This document shows positions 1-8,748 of a DNA stretch of 16,551 nt, piece after piece. The stretch lies in NCBI GenBank assembly GCA_017642625.1, contig JAGCOQ010000078.1:1-16551 (forward strand), read 5' to 3'. This DNA comes from Alphaproteobacteria bacterium. GTDB taxonomy: Bacteria > Pseudomonadota > Alphaproteobacteria > Rs-D84. Within the stretch, counting starts at the first letter, position 1; every line of letters starts with the position of its first letter. The translations under genes were made by a program, and so were the position numbers. Under the pieces are notes generated by a model. The model saw only the letters and a program-made list of their open reading frames with translations. It was not told the origin of the DNA and did not search any database.

Positions 1-3000
1 TATTGGAATTCAACAACACATGAATCAACGGTAAAAAGTGGCGAAACCTGCGTAGTTTCTGCGGTTACTGTTACAATAAATAAAAATGGTGGTACCGGAT
101 CTCTGGAGGCGATAACTGTTTCCGGTGATGCGCCAACCGTTGCAACAAACAGCGGCACAAGTGATGTCACAATAACCTGTACACCGGGGGCTGTGTTTAG
201 ACTTGGCGGGATATCAAGAGTGGGCTACACCTTGGACGGTTTTTCAGAAAATCAAAATGCGACAAGCGGCACAGAGGCCATTCAATGTCCATCAAGTACA
301 ACCACATTTTATGCAATATGGGATGATTGCGAAGCTGGTCATTATTGCGATGAAGACGGCGACCATACTTGTCCGGCGGATTACCCTTATAGTGATACTG
401 GTTCGGATGAAGAATCTGATTGCTATCGTGAATGTACCGAAGGCGATATACCAAATGCGACATCTTACACAGAAGACAGTAAATTCTATTATGGCGATGA
501 AGCACCAAGCCAGTGTATGGCCGCAGATTGCGAAGACGGGTATACCCCAGGCGAAGGCGGAATATGTGAAGCAAACACAATTCAGTTAACATATAACAAT
601 GGTGGACATGGAACTGCACCAACAAGTCCGTCTTCATGCACATATGGTGAATCGTTTAATATGCCAGCAGCAATTACTGCGGATGGATATCTGTTTAAGA
701 AATGGTCCGTAAACAATAAAACATTTAATGCGGGCGCGTCTGTTGTATGTAACAAGGCGAATTTAGGTGTTGACAGTGGAACAGCAACTATTACTGCCAC
801 ATGGGATGATTGCCAAACTGGGCATTATTGCGATGAAGATGGCGACCATACTTGTCCGGCGGGATACACCAGTGACAAAAACTCGGATGACATACACGAT
901 TGCTATCGCGCATGTACTACGGGCGATATACCGAATGCGACATCTTATACAGAAGACAGCAGATTCTATTATGGCGATACCGCACCAAGTCAGTGTAAAG
1001 CCGCAGGGTGCGAAAGCGGATATGATGGCGATAATTGCGATCCGGCCGATGGTACTAAATACTACGTATGCCACTATATCAAAGAAGTCGGAAAATCAAC
1101 TTATATGTTCTGTCCAAAAGGCAGTTTAAGCGATGGTTGTACATCTGATTCTATCGTAGAGCAACTGGTCTTGCCAGATGCAGGTCCAGACAGAATTCAG
1201 TGGCTTATGACAAACTGCGAGCAAAGAACCGGTGTCACTGGTGCAAACACGCCTGTGTTCACAACATTGGCAAAAAGTATGCCTGGTTTCACATACACCA
1301 AAGGTTGTGCAAATGAAACAAGTAACACGATAACAGGTGTCACAAATGCCGCCTGCTCTTCTGTCACAAGTACAACTATATTGGCGGGCGATACCAGAAT
1401 TATATTCTTGTTCTATAACCGCGACAAATACAACGTGTATTTGGATAAAGACACTGGTGTTTCCAGTGTTTCCGGCGCGGGAGAATATGATTATGAAGTT
1501 CCTGTGACCATCAACGCAACCGTTAAAGGCGGCTATAAATGGTCAAAGTGGGTTAAAACAAGTGATGGCCAAACTGTGTCCACAACCAAACGGTATCAAT
1601 TTAATATGCCCGCCAGCAATCTTAATTACAAAGCAACAACAAGTGATTGCGAAGCTGGTCATTATTGCGATGAAGATGGCGACCATACTTGTCCGGCGGG
1701 ATACACCAGTGACAAAAATTCAGATGACATACACGATTGCTATCGCGAATGTACCGAAGGCGATATACCGAATGCGACATCTTACACATCAGACAGCAGA
1801 TTCTATTATGACGATGAAGCACCAAGCCAGTGTGTTGCAGAGAGTTGCGAAAGCGGATACGAAGGCGAAGATTGTCACGAAGCAAGTGGTATAACCTATA
1901 AGGTATGCCATTACACCAAGAATGTTGGTGCAAGCACATATGCGTTGTATAACAATGCGTGTGAAAACAAAACTGGCACATCTAATGCAACAATAACGCT
2001 TGCTAATCTGAAAAAGACAATTACTGGTTTCACATATGATGCTGGGTTTGCTGGAACATCAACAAATGGAACGACAAAACCATCATCTGGTGCTGTCACA
2101 ACTACAACGGTGTTGCCAGATGGAAGCAGAGTCATTGACTTGTACTATAACCGTAACACATATACCCTGACCTTGACCAAGGGAACTGGTATTGATAGTG
2201 TTACTGGTGCAGGAACCAAAGAATATGGCGCATCGGTGACCATCGATGCAACATTGACCACAAACTATACATGGTCAAACTGGACAAACAATAACAGCAA
2301 TGATGCCGTGGTGTCTGCAACTAAGAATTATACATTCACCATGCCAAACAGCAACGTAAGTTATCGTGCGAACGCGGTGCTTGGCTCACGCAATTGTGTC
2401 GCTGGGTATAAAGATGAACAAGGCCAGCAACCATGCGACGACGGTTATTATTGCCCAGGCGGAACCGTTGCTGCGTCACAATCTTGCCAGCAGCCATGCC
2501 CTGAACGGCCACAGGGTGCGAAAGATCTTACCACGACTGGTGACCGTACCGCGATTACACAGTGCCAAGTGACGCTGACATGTGTGGATGCGTTTAATTC
2601 CAACCATGAACTTACCGGTGGTGGTGATAAGGTATGTAAGTATGTTGATGCCGACCGTGGTTATGACAATTGTATTGATGTGGTTGTGAAATATTGTCTT
2701 GCTGGGTATTATCATGATGCAGTAGATACTCCTTTCTGTACCGAAGTACCTGTTGGTTCTTGGAGTCCTGATCGTGCAGTTGCAAACTCTTGTGACAACG
2801 ACCCGGCCAGCAAGGGAATGTATTCATGCGATGTATTGGTGAATGGTGTTAGTGCAACAACAGCTGGAAAAGCAAGCGGATCACCGACAGCATGTTATAC
2901 ATCATGTCCAACGGTACCTGTTACCGACGGAACTGGTGCGACAATTGGTACACTTCGCCCAGACACAGAAACCAAGAACTTTAGCGGAACAGTCACCTAT

Positions 3001-5805
3001 TCTTCAACAGAACCTGTGACAGTGGTTTCGGTAAATGGTTCATACCCGGCTTGTACCTATAACAATAATGAAGCCGACTGTGTGAATGGTTATCATGCGA
3101 ATGGAACAAGTTGCGATCCTAATATCTACAAATTCATACTTGATAAAAACGGTGGAACTGGTGGTACCGATGGTCCTATATACATGAAGTATAATGATGG
3201 CTGGTACTCAAATGCATCTGCCACGGCAGCAAGCCGCATCACCAGCATCACGTTGCCAAACAAAGATGAACAGAATTGTTCTGGATATGATATGGGGGCA
3301 ATGACTGTTATAAACGCAGACGGAACTATTACGGCTCTTCCTACAATCGTGAATTATGCAGATGCCACGACCACTACAACTTTGGTTGCTGGTTGGGGTG
3401 ACAAGCAAAAAACACATTGTGATCCAGGATACTATTACAGTGCCGAAACCGACAGTTGCGAAGAATGTTTGCCAGGTTCCTACTGCCCAGGTGGCGATGC
3501 GTTCAGTGGCGAAGATAATGACGGCGACGACCTTATATTCGACTGTCCGACCCCAGCAACCAGCAATTATACTCCTGCACAGTCATGGAGTGCGACAACT
3601 GGGCTGAGCAATGTATTACCACAAATGAGTTCAGACCGTGGCAGAACATCTATATCTGACTGTTTCGCGACAGTTCGGTATGATGCAATCCAAGGTGCCG
3701 GTAGCCAAAAGTGCTATTATGATGCTACCAACGAAACCTATGACTCATCAGATTGTGTTGCTAACTCTATTACAATCTTGACGTGTAATGGTGGTCATCA
3801 CTATAACGCAAGCGAAACAACGATAGATTGCGTGCCTGTGGGCAAAGGATATTACAGCATTGAATATGATCCAAGCAGAACACGTTGTCCACAAGCAGAA
3901 ACTTATGGTGACAACATAACAACAAACGGCACAACCAGCGATTCTGTGGGGCTTTGTATCCATGATAATTTCTGGGAATCAAAGCAGAATGATGCCAATG
4001 TAAATGGTGCATATATTAAACGTTGTTTCTGGAACAGCGACGACAGTGAATATAACATCAATTGCGGGCAAAGCTACAGAATGCGTAAGTGTAAGGCCGG
4101 TTATTATGACCCGCACGAAGGTGAGGCAACGTATGCAGCCGACGCACGTTGTATTGCGGTTGAAGATGGAAATTGGAGTCCTGGCCCAGCCAACTGGAAT
4201 GCAGTAACAGAACCAGATGCATCTATCCAGATAAATGCATGTCCGGCGACTAGCGCATATGCTGGAACTGTGGCAAATGATATCGATTCAACCAAGACAA
4301 ATCCTGCGACAGGAACCAGGACAGCAAGTGCTATAAGCCAGTGTTATCTGAACTGTATTGCAGAAAAGACCAGTGGCAGCATAACATATACCGTGACGAA
4401 TTCACCGGTATATTATAACGGAACAAAATATCCACTGTGCGAATATGAATCAGACGAAATATCATGTTCCACAATGACCAACGGTCAATATCCAAAACCG
4501 GCATCTGGTGCAACCGACATAAATCAGTGCTACAGAGATTGTACAGCAGCAGATGTTGATTCTAATGCGCGCACATGGACTGGCAAAGTGATGTACGGTA
4601 ATGTGAATCAGTGTACCGTCACCAAGTGCGAAGAAGGATACTATCTGGAGAATGGCGCATGTGTGGTATGCCCAGCAGGCAACTATTGTGATGGCGAAGA
4701 CAAGACGAAATGTCCAACTTCTCATCCAAACTCAGACACGGGCAACACCAGTATTGATTTGTGCTATAAAGATTGCGTTGCGACTTCGCCGGTGGCCACC
4801 GTATCTGGACGCGACTATTACGGAGCAACCGATACCTGTGTAGCAACATCTTGCATAGATGGATATTATCTGCAAAATGGCGCATGTGTGGTATGTCCGG
4901 CGGGCAGTTATTGCGATACAGACGGAAAACACCAATGCCCAACTGGATACACCAGTGCCACGGGTTCCGATCAAAAGACCGACTGCTATCAAGATTGCGA
5001 ACCATACGATATTGGCAACTGTCATTTGACACCGGTTGGTGGCGACAGAGCATTCTGGCCAAATCAGTGTGAATATACCGCGACAATCAACGGTAATCCA
5101 GCAACCATAGAAGATGGTGTCTGTGTTCCGACGGGATGTCTGCCGGGTTACGAACTGATTGACGGCGAATGCGAGCCATGCGATCGTGAAAATGCCCTGT
5201 CGTACAAAGAAGGCGATTCTTGTACTGTGGAATCTTGCGTAATCGGATTCCATCCAAATGGCGACCAATGCGAACCAGACATATTAGAGTGCACCCCACA
5301 GGCACCACATGCAAGCTATGCTGAACAGAAATGGAATGCATCGCGCAACGCTTGGGGTATCTGTACAATCAAATCGTGCATTGAAGGTTATCATTTGGCA
5401 TCTAATTCGTGCGTCGCTGATGAACAGGTATGCGAAATTGAAAATGGTGCTGGTATGAAGACATGGAATCCGACAACGAATTCATGGGGTCCATGTGTGG
5501 CGACATCGTGCGCGCCAGGATATACCAGCGATCCGTACTTGAAAAACAACGCATCTCACCAGTGTAGCGAATGCCGCAACAAGTTCAGCATACTGGGCGA
5601 AGCCGCAGCAGATGCCTGGTTTGATGGCGACGAAGATTGTATAATCGCATCGTGTATATATCAGGGCGAAAAATATAACCTGGATAACAATGAATGCGTA
5701 CCAATCTGCGACAGACCATATTCGGATGAAACAGGATCGCTGATGTGGAATGCATTTACACACAAGTGCGACCGTATATGTAATCCTGGATATATGTCCT
5801 GGTAA
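1..5805 (+). CDS. Giant Cys-rich surface-type protein with InlB B-type and Cys-module repeats (5' end outside window)
   Basis: Frame 1 is open from the first base to the TAA at 5803-5805, so the gene starts upstream; the GTG at 193 is only an internal codon. The 1,934 residues seen are dominated by two module types. One resembles Listeria-Bacteroides/InlB B-repeats (beta-rich, ending in a W or Y strand), at roughly 70-310, 568-804, 1430-1640, 2155-2376 and 3127-3402. The other is a Cys module with the spacing C-x-A-G-x-Y-C-D...C-P...D-C-Y-x-x-C, at about 325, 811, 1648, 4672 and 4897. Further C-x-x-G-Y-Y motifs run to the end. Even Cys spacing and absence of long hydrophobic stretches suggest a disulfide-bonded extracellular protein. 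The C terminus (NPGYMSW) shows no anchor, LPXTG or beta-barrel. A signal peptide cannot be judged. Adhesin or surface role is inferred from the repeat families only. Confidence 0.85.
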   Translation, partial: YWNSTTHESTVKSGETCVVSAVTVTINKNGGTGSLEAITVSGDAPTVATNSGTSDVTITCTPGAVFRLGGISRVGYTLDGFSENQNATSGTEAIQCPSSTTTFYAIWDDCEAGHYCDEDGDHTCPADYPYSDTGSDEESDCYRECTEGDIPNATSYTEDSKFYYGDEAPSQCMAADCEDGYTPGEGGICEANTIQLTYNNGGHGTAPTSPSSCTYGESFNMPAAITADGYLFKKWSVNNKTFNAGASVVCNKANLGVDSGTATITATWDDCQTGHYCDEDGDHTCPAGYTSDKNSDDIHDCYRACTTGDIPNATSYTEDSRFYYGDTAPSQCKAAGCESGYDGDNCDPADGTKYYVCHYIKEVGKSTYMFCPKGSLSDGCTSDSIVEQLVLPDAGPDRIQWLMTNCEQRTGVTGANTPVFTTLAKSMPGFTYTKGCANETSNTITGVTNAACSSVTSTTILAGDTRIIFLFYNRDKYNVYLDKDTGVSSVSGAGEYDYEVPVTINATVKGGYKWSKWVKTSDGQTVSTTKRYQFNMPASNLNYKATTSDCEAGHYCDEDGDHTCPAGYTSDKNSDDIHDCYRECTEGDIPNATSYTSDSRFYYDDEAPSQCVAESCESGYEGEDCHEASGITYKVCHYTKNVGASTYALYNNACENKTGTSNATITLANLKKTITGFTYDAGFAGTSTNGTTKPSSGAVTTTTVLPDGSRVIDLYYNRNTYTLTLTKGTGIDSVTGAGTKEYGASVTIDATLTTNYTWSNWTNNNSNDAVVSATKNYTFTMPNSNVSYRANAVLGSRNCVAGYKDEQGQQPCDDGYYCPGGTVAASQSCQQPCPERPQGAKDLTTTGDRTAITQCQVTLTCVDAFNSNHELTGGGDKVCKYVDADRGYDNCIDVVVKYCLAGYYHDAVDTPFCTEVPVGSWSPDRAVANSCDNDPASKGMYSCDVLVNGVSATTAGKASGSPTACYTSCPTVPVTDGTGATIGTLRPDTETKNFSGTVTYSSTEPVTVVSVNGSYPACTYNNNEADCVNGYHANGTSCDPNIYKFILDKNGGTGGTDGPIYMKYNDGWYSNASATAASRITSITLPNKDEQNCSGYDMGAMTVINADGTITALPTIVNYADATTTTTLVAGWGDKQKTHCDPGYYYSAETDSCEECLPGSYCPGGDAFSGEDNDGDDLIFDCPTPATSNYTPAQSWSATTGLSNVLPQMSSDRGRTSISDCFATVRYDAIQGAGSQKCYYDATNETYDSSDCVANSITILTCNGGHHYNASETTIDCVPVGKGYYSIEYDPSRTRCPQAETYGDNITTNGTTSDSVGLCIHDNFWESKQNDANVNGAYIKRCFWNSDDSEYNINCGQSYRMRKCKAGYYDPHEGEATYAADARCIAVEDGNWSPGPANWNAVTEPDASIQINACPATSAYAGTVANDIDSTKTNPATGTRTASAISQCYLNCIAEKTSGSITYTVTNSPVYYNGTKYPLCEYESDEISCSTMTNGQYPKPASGATDINQCYRDCTAADVDSNARTWTGKVMYGNVNQCTVTKCEEGYYLENGACVVCPAGNYCDGEDKTKCPTSHPNSDTGNTSIDLCYKDCVATSPVATVSGRDYYGATDTCVATSCIDGYYLQNGACVVCPAGSYCDTDGKHQCPTGYTSATGSDQKTDCYQDCEPYDIGNCHLTPVGGDRAFWPNQCEYTATINGNPATIEDGVCVPTGCLPGYELIDGECEPCDRENALSYKEGDSCTVESCVIGFHPNGDQCEPDILECTPQAPHASYAEQKWNASRNAWGICTIKSCIEGYHLASNSCVADEQVCEIENGAGMKTWNPTTNSWGPCVATSCAPGYTSDPYLKNNASHQCSECRNKFSILGEAAADAWFDGDEDCIIASCIYQGEKYNLDNNECVPICDRPYSDETGSLMWNAFTHKCDRICNPGYMSW
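322..516 (+). repeat. Cys-module repeat copy A (65 codons)
   Basis: First of three near-identical 65-codon units inside the giant protein, from Asp-Asp-Cys to Ser-Gln-Cys. It contains GHYCDEDGDHTC, DCYREC and GDIPNATSYT. Copies B (805-999) and C (1645-1839) match it in protein and, over long stretches, in DNA. Confidence 0.85.
805..999 (+). repeat. Cys-module repeat copy B
   Basis: Second 65-codon unit. From the GHYC motif to DCYR its DNA is almost identical to copy C (two silent changes seen in about 90 bases), suggesting recent duplication or gene conversion between B and C. Confidence 0.85.
1645..1839 (+). repeat. Cys-module repeat copy C
   Basis: Third 65-codon unit. Its first bases match copy A and its middle matches copy B, so it looks like a mosaic of the two. 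Confidence 0.85.
4627..4689 (+). repeat. Short Cys repeat, pair member 1
   Basis: The 21-codon unit C-E-E-G-Y-Y-L-E-N-G-A-C-V-V-C-P-A-G-N-Y-C pairs with 4852-4914. Each is followed by a divergent version of the CD...CP...CY..C module found at 322, 805 and 1645. Confidence 0.75.
4852..4914 (+). repeat. Short Cys repeat, pair member 2
   Basis: Second copy of the 21-codon unit at 4627-4689, differing at about four residues; all Cys and Gly positions are kept. Confidence 0.75.
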
Positions 5806-5812
5806 TCTGATT

Positions 5813-5838
5813 GCCCCGCCAATATGACGGGGCTTTTT
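5813..5838 (+). terminator. Intrinsic terminator of the giant Cys-rich gene
   Basis: GCCCCG (5813-5818) pairs with CGGGGC (5828-5833) across a 9-base loop and is followed by TTTTT, eight bases after the stop codon. Confidence 0.88.
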
Positions 5839-5839
5839 G

Positions 5840-5868
5840 TTGCATCATTCAATCTGTTGTATTATAAA
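5840..5868 (+). promoter_or_regulatory. Promoter of the flavoprotein gene, leaderless geometry
   Basis: TTGCAT (5840-5845), 17 bases, then TATAAA (5863-5868). Seven bases separate the -10 from the ATG at 5876, so transcription should begin at or next to the A of the start codon. No Shine-Dalgarno is present. Confidence 0.6.
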
Positions 5869-5875
5869 TATACAC

Positions 5876-7033
5876 ATGAAAACATACGATATTATTATTT
5901 TAGGCGGTGGTGCATCGGGGCTGTTCGCGGCCGCATACGCTGTAAAACACGGATTCAGCGTCGCCATTATTGATATGGGCGGCAAACTGGCACGCAAAGT
6001 CGCAGTGTCGGGTGGCGGCCGGTGTAATTTCACGAATACCGCAGTGGCACCAGATTGCTATTTCGGCAATAATACCAATTTCGTTCGTGGCGCGTTGGCA
6101 CGTTTCACCCCGAACGATATGCTGGAATGGGCACGCGCGCACAAATTAAAGATTGTTGAAAAAGCCCGCGGACAATACTTCTGCGCAAACGGCGCAAATT
6201 CGGTCGTACAAGCACTTATTTCCGACACGCGCGGCACAGATATATTTACAAGCACAAATGTTGTTGACGTGGAAAAAAACGATAATATTTTCACCGTTAA
6301 AACTAACCATGGTTCTTTCGCATGCCCAAAACTTATTGTCGCAACCGGTGGCACATCATTTGAGACAGTTGGGGTGTCAGATATAGGCCATAAAATAGCA
6401 AAAAAATTCGGGCATAAAATCGTGCCAGTGCGCCCCGCCCTGTGCGCGATTGCAACGCATGCCTTTTCAGACGAACTTATGGGTATATCATTACCGGTCG
6501 CGATAACTGTCGGACGAACAGTTATTCGCGACGATATGTTGTTCACACACTTTGGCATTGGTGGACCGGCGGTTTATCGCACAACCGTTCGTGATATAGA
6601 CAAACAGATTACAATCAATCTTTGCCCCGACACCAACATCTATGATTTTTTGCGCCAATCCAAGCAAACGGACGGCAAGAAAACGGTTGCCACTATATTA
6701 TCGCAAAAATTGCCCGTACGCGTTGCAAAATGGATTGGTGGCAACACGAACACCCATATTGCAGATTTGCGCGACAGCGACCTAAAAAACATCGCTAATC
6801 GTATCAACAATATTGTTATTCCATCGTCAGATATAAAATACCATAACCTTGCATCAGCCGAGGTTGTTCGTGGCGGTGTTGATACCGCCGATATTTCGTC
6901 AAAAACAATGGAATCTAAACTGTGTTCGGGGTTGTACTTTATCGGCGAAGTTTTAGATATTGCCGGTGATTTGGGCGGTTTCAATCTGCACTGGGCATGG
7001 GCCAGCGGATTTACCGCCGGCAACGCGATATAG
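5876..7033 (+). CDS. BaiN/RdsA-type NAD(P)/FAD-dependent oxidoreductase (HI0933/YhiN family)
   Basis: 385 residues, the usual length for this flavoprotein family (TIGR00275, 'aminoacetone oxidase'-like; related to clostridial BaiN). Visible are an N-terminal dinucleotide-binding ILGGGASGL (residues about 8-16), GGGRCNFTN near residue 45, ATGGTSFETVGVSDIG in the middle, HFGIGGPAVYR, and a C-terminal FAD-contact block with ISSKTMESKLCSGLYFIGE then GGFNLHWAWASG. All family hallmarks are intact, so an active cytosolic flavoenzyme is expected; the substrate is not known for this subgroup. I start it at ATG 5876 because the FAD motif begins right there and the TTG 13 codons upstream lies in the preceding terminator T-run. 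It stands alone behind a terminator, with its own promoter. Confidence 0.93.
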   Translation: MKTYDIIILGGGASGLFAAAYAVKHGFSVAIIDMGGKLARKVAVSGGGRCNFTNTAVAPDCYFGNNTNFVRGALARFTPNDMLEWARAHKLKIVEKARGQYFCANGANSVVQALISDTRGTDIFTSTNVVDVEKNDNIFTVKTNHGSFACPKLIVATGGTSFETVGVSDIGHKIAKKFGHKIVPVRPALCAIATHAFSDELMGISLPVAITVGRTVIRDDMLFTHFGIGGPAVYRTTVRDIDKQITINLCPDTNIYDFLRQSKQTDGKKTVATILSQKLPVRVAKWIGGNTNTHIADLRDSDLKNIANRINNIVIPSSDIKYHNLASAEVVRGGVDTADISSKTMESKLCSGLYFIGEVLDIAGDLGGFNLHWAWASGFTAGNAI

Positions 7034-7072
7034 TTGGAAAAGGTACCTATCGCAGTGCTTTGTATGTGGGAA

Positions 7073-7078
7073 TATAAT
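7073..7078 (+). promoter_or_regulatory. -10 box TATAAT inside a dyad, upstream of the hydrolase-like gene
   Basis: A perfect TATAAT ends seven bases before ATG 7086, predicting a leaderless mRNA. It is flanked exactly by TGGGAA (7067-7072) and TTCCCA (7079-7084), making a 6-6-6 inverted repeat that could be an operator. No convincing -35 hexamer is visible at 15-19 bases. Confidence 0.5.
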
Positions 7079-7085
7079 TTCCCAT

Positions 7086-7946
7086 ATGTATATGACGACA
7101 AAGATTTTTACTGCATCTGATAACACGTCATTGATATGCGCAATTTGGGACAGTGTGGAAAACCCAATCGGCGTTGTGCAAATTATTCATGGTATTTTTG
7201 AAAGCATGAAAAACTATGATCGGTTAGCGCACTTCTTGAACCGCAACGGCTATATAGTTTTTGGAATTGATAAACCAATAACGCGTACCCCCCGAACATT
7301 TGATAACGCCACAAGAAACGAGATAGATATTATGCAATACCTTGTGTCCAAGTACACATTGCCGATATTTATAATCGGATATGGTTATGGGGGATTTATC
7401 GCACAAAATGTAATACAACGCGCAGAAATCCCGACCAGTGCCGTTTGCCTGATTAAATCAGCCAAGCATTATCGCTGGGTATTGCATACGGCATATAAAA
7501 TCGCACAGATTGGCGCACGAATATATGGTCCCGACACCAGTGCCCGAATTATAAACTTTTTTGTGCGTCGCCATTGTGGCCGTACAATAAGGTACCCAAT
7601 GGGTACATACGGGTTTTATAAATCATTGTTCGGCGGGATGATAAAGTTAGATGCAGATTCCAATTTCGCCAGCCCTATTCTGATTATTTGTGGCGCAAAC
7701 GATTGCGACGCACCGAACCCACGTTTCAGTCGCGCACTGTATAACGCATATCAAAACAACGATTTAATAAACACGATATTAGTGGTGTATCCAGATATCC
7801 GGGATAAAATGCTGATGGAAATGAATTGCGGGCGCGTACAAAGCGACATCTTGTCGTTTTTCAATGATACGAACTTACTTTATCATTCTGATATATCGGC
7901 GAACACAAAAGGAACGATTTTCTGTAAATCAGATGGTGCCAACTGA
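7086..7946 (+). CDS. Alpha/beta-hydrolase-fold protein lacking catalytic Ser and His (probable pseudoenzyme)
   Basis: 286 residues from ATG 7086 (ATG 7092 is also possible). The layout follows the serine aminopeptidase S33/monoacylglycerol lipase family (Hydrolase_4): IIHG oxyanion segment at 33-36, 'NYDRLAHFLNRNGYIVFGID' in the place of the family's YdrLa..L...Gy.V...D, nucleophile elbow at 98-102, acid strand GAND with Asp206, and the late His motif. The elbow reads G-Y-G-Y-G instead of G-x-S-x-G, so residue 100 is Gly (GGT, 7383-7385). The YP..RHE..nE motif reads YPDIRDKMLMEMN, so the His position is Asp240. The D-x-R-G-H-G loop is also gone. Hydrolysis by the normal triad is therefore impossible; a binding or scaffold role is inferred. 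The last 64 bases overlap ybaK on the other strand. Confidence 0.83.
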   Translation: MYMTTKIFTASDNTSLICAIWDSVENPIGVVQIIHGIFESMKNYDRLAHFLNRNGYIVFGIDKPITRTPRTFDNATRNEIDIMQYLVSKYTLPIFIIGYGYGGFIAQNVIQRAEIPTSAVCLIKSAKHYRWVLHTAYKIAQIGARIYGPDTSARIINFFVRRHCGRTIRYPMGTYGFYKSLFGGMIKLDADSNFASPILIICGANDCDAPNPRFSRALYNAYQNNDLINTILVVYPDIRDKMLMEMNCGRVQSDILSFFNDTNLLYHSDISANTKGTIFCKSDGAN

Positions 7947-8353
7947 ACCTGATGTCCGGGACGACCAGCACTGAAAATAATTGTTTCAAAATTTTTGGCT
8001 GATGAATCAACGACCGTTGGGAAAAGTTTCTTCATCCCAATTGGACTGCAACCACCATGAACATAACCACAAATCCCCAGCAAATCACGTTGATGAACCA
8101 TACTTAACGCCTTTGCATTTACGGCAACTGCTGCCCGTTTAAGGTCTAATTCCCGCGCCACAGGAATCAAAAATACATAATAATGTCCTGGTCGTGCCAT
8201 GGTCAGCAAAGTTTTAAACACCATATCGGGATTTTGGTTTTGGACATGCGCAATATCAACACCCGTCATAGCCGGATTTACATCATATGAAAAATGCTTA
8301 TAAAATATTTTATACGCATCCAAGATGCGCATAACGTTTGTTTTGTATTCCAT
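7883..8353 (-). CDS. ybaK: YbaK/EbsC-type Cys-tRNA(Pro) deacylase
   Basis: 156 residues, the normal length of the YbaK/EbsC family, which trans-edits mischarged Cys-tRNA(Pro) in the cytosol. The family signatures are clear: VFKTL with the key Lys47, VFLIPVARELDLKRAA, GYVHGGCSPIGMKK, and IFSAGRPGHQVQLAPSDL. The start follows the stop of the upstream lipoprotein gene by one base (TAA-T-ATG), and an AAGGA Shine-Dalgarno within that gene's last codons sits five bases before the ATG. The two genes should be translated from one mRNA. The 3' end overlaps the convergent hydrolase-like gene by 64 bases. Confidence 0.94.
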   Translation of the reverse strand: MEYKTNVMRILDAYKIFYKHFSYDVNPAMTGVDIAHVQNQNPDMVFKTLLTMARPGHYYVFLIPVARELDLKRAAVAVNAKALSMVHQRDLLGICGYVHGGCSPIGMKKLFPTVVDSSAKNFETIIFSAGRPGHQVQLAPSDLQKIVPFVFADISE

Positions 8354-8354
8354 A

Positions 8355-8741
8355 TTAGTCCTTGACCGTCAAGGATGGACCAGCATCTTGGATAACGACA
8401 TCGGGTTCGTCCGCATATGTTTTGTCGCCGGCCCAGATATAGTAATCATATGACTTGTTCGGAACACCTTCTACCTTTAACACATGGTGTGATGTTTCAA
8501 CCCTTAAATCGTTTCCGTTTGGTGTTGAATATTTAATCACCTGTTGACCCGAATATGAGTCATAGCCAGAACCACCACGGGATACAACATACCCAGGTTC
8601 CCCAACCGTTTCAACATATTGTTCGGTCACGTTTCCATCATCAGATACATATTCTATGCCATCATCGTATCTGTACCCGTCACAGCAGCAACCAGCAATA
8701 GCCAGCGCAGCCACCAATAAAAACAAAGTATTTCTTTTCAT
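8355..8741 (-). CDS. Small outer-membrane-type lipoprotein, unknown function
   Basis: 128 residues. MKRN is followed by a hydrophobic stretch and the lipobox I-A-G-C with Cys18 as the acylated residue; two more Cys follow. Residue +2 is Cys, not Asp, so by the Lol rule it would go to the outer membrane (inference). The mature part is polar, Tyr/Gly/Asp-rich, with no recognised domain; the C-terminal half looks beta-rich (YDYYIWAGDKTY). It heads a unit with ybaK, and the HAD gene lies 58 bases upstream on the same strand. The promoter at 8749-8776 predicts a leaderless mRNA. Confidence 0.82.
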   Translation of the reverse strand: MKRNTLFLLVAALAIAGCCCDGYRYDDGIEYVSDDGNVTEQYVETVGEPGYVVSRGGSGYDSYSGQQVIKYSTPNGNDLRVETSHHVLKVEGVPNKSYDYYIWAGDKTYADEPDVVIQDAGPSLTVKD

Positions 8742-8748
8742 GCCAGAT

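Noticed and set aside
193..195. GTG at 193 as start of the Cys-rich gene
   Set aside because: The frame is open back to base 1 and already encodes an InlB-type repeat upstream of this codon, so the true start is outside the window.
322..1839. CRISPR-like regularly spaced repeats
   Set aside because: The repeats are in codon phase, 195 bases long, and inside an open frame; their spacing differs (483 and 840 bases).
4619..5086. Long antisense frames opposite the giant Cys-rich gene (also 197-643, 1622-1981, 4732-5268)
   Set aside because: They are mirror frames of a repetitive Cys-rich gene: no start signals, no family resemblance, and full overlap with a convincing plus-strand gene.
5700..5805. 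C-terminal Trp as the end of an autotransporter-type beta-barrel
   Set aside because: The last 100 residues are Cys-rich modules without alternating hydrophobic strands.
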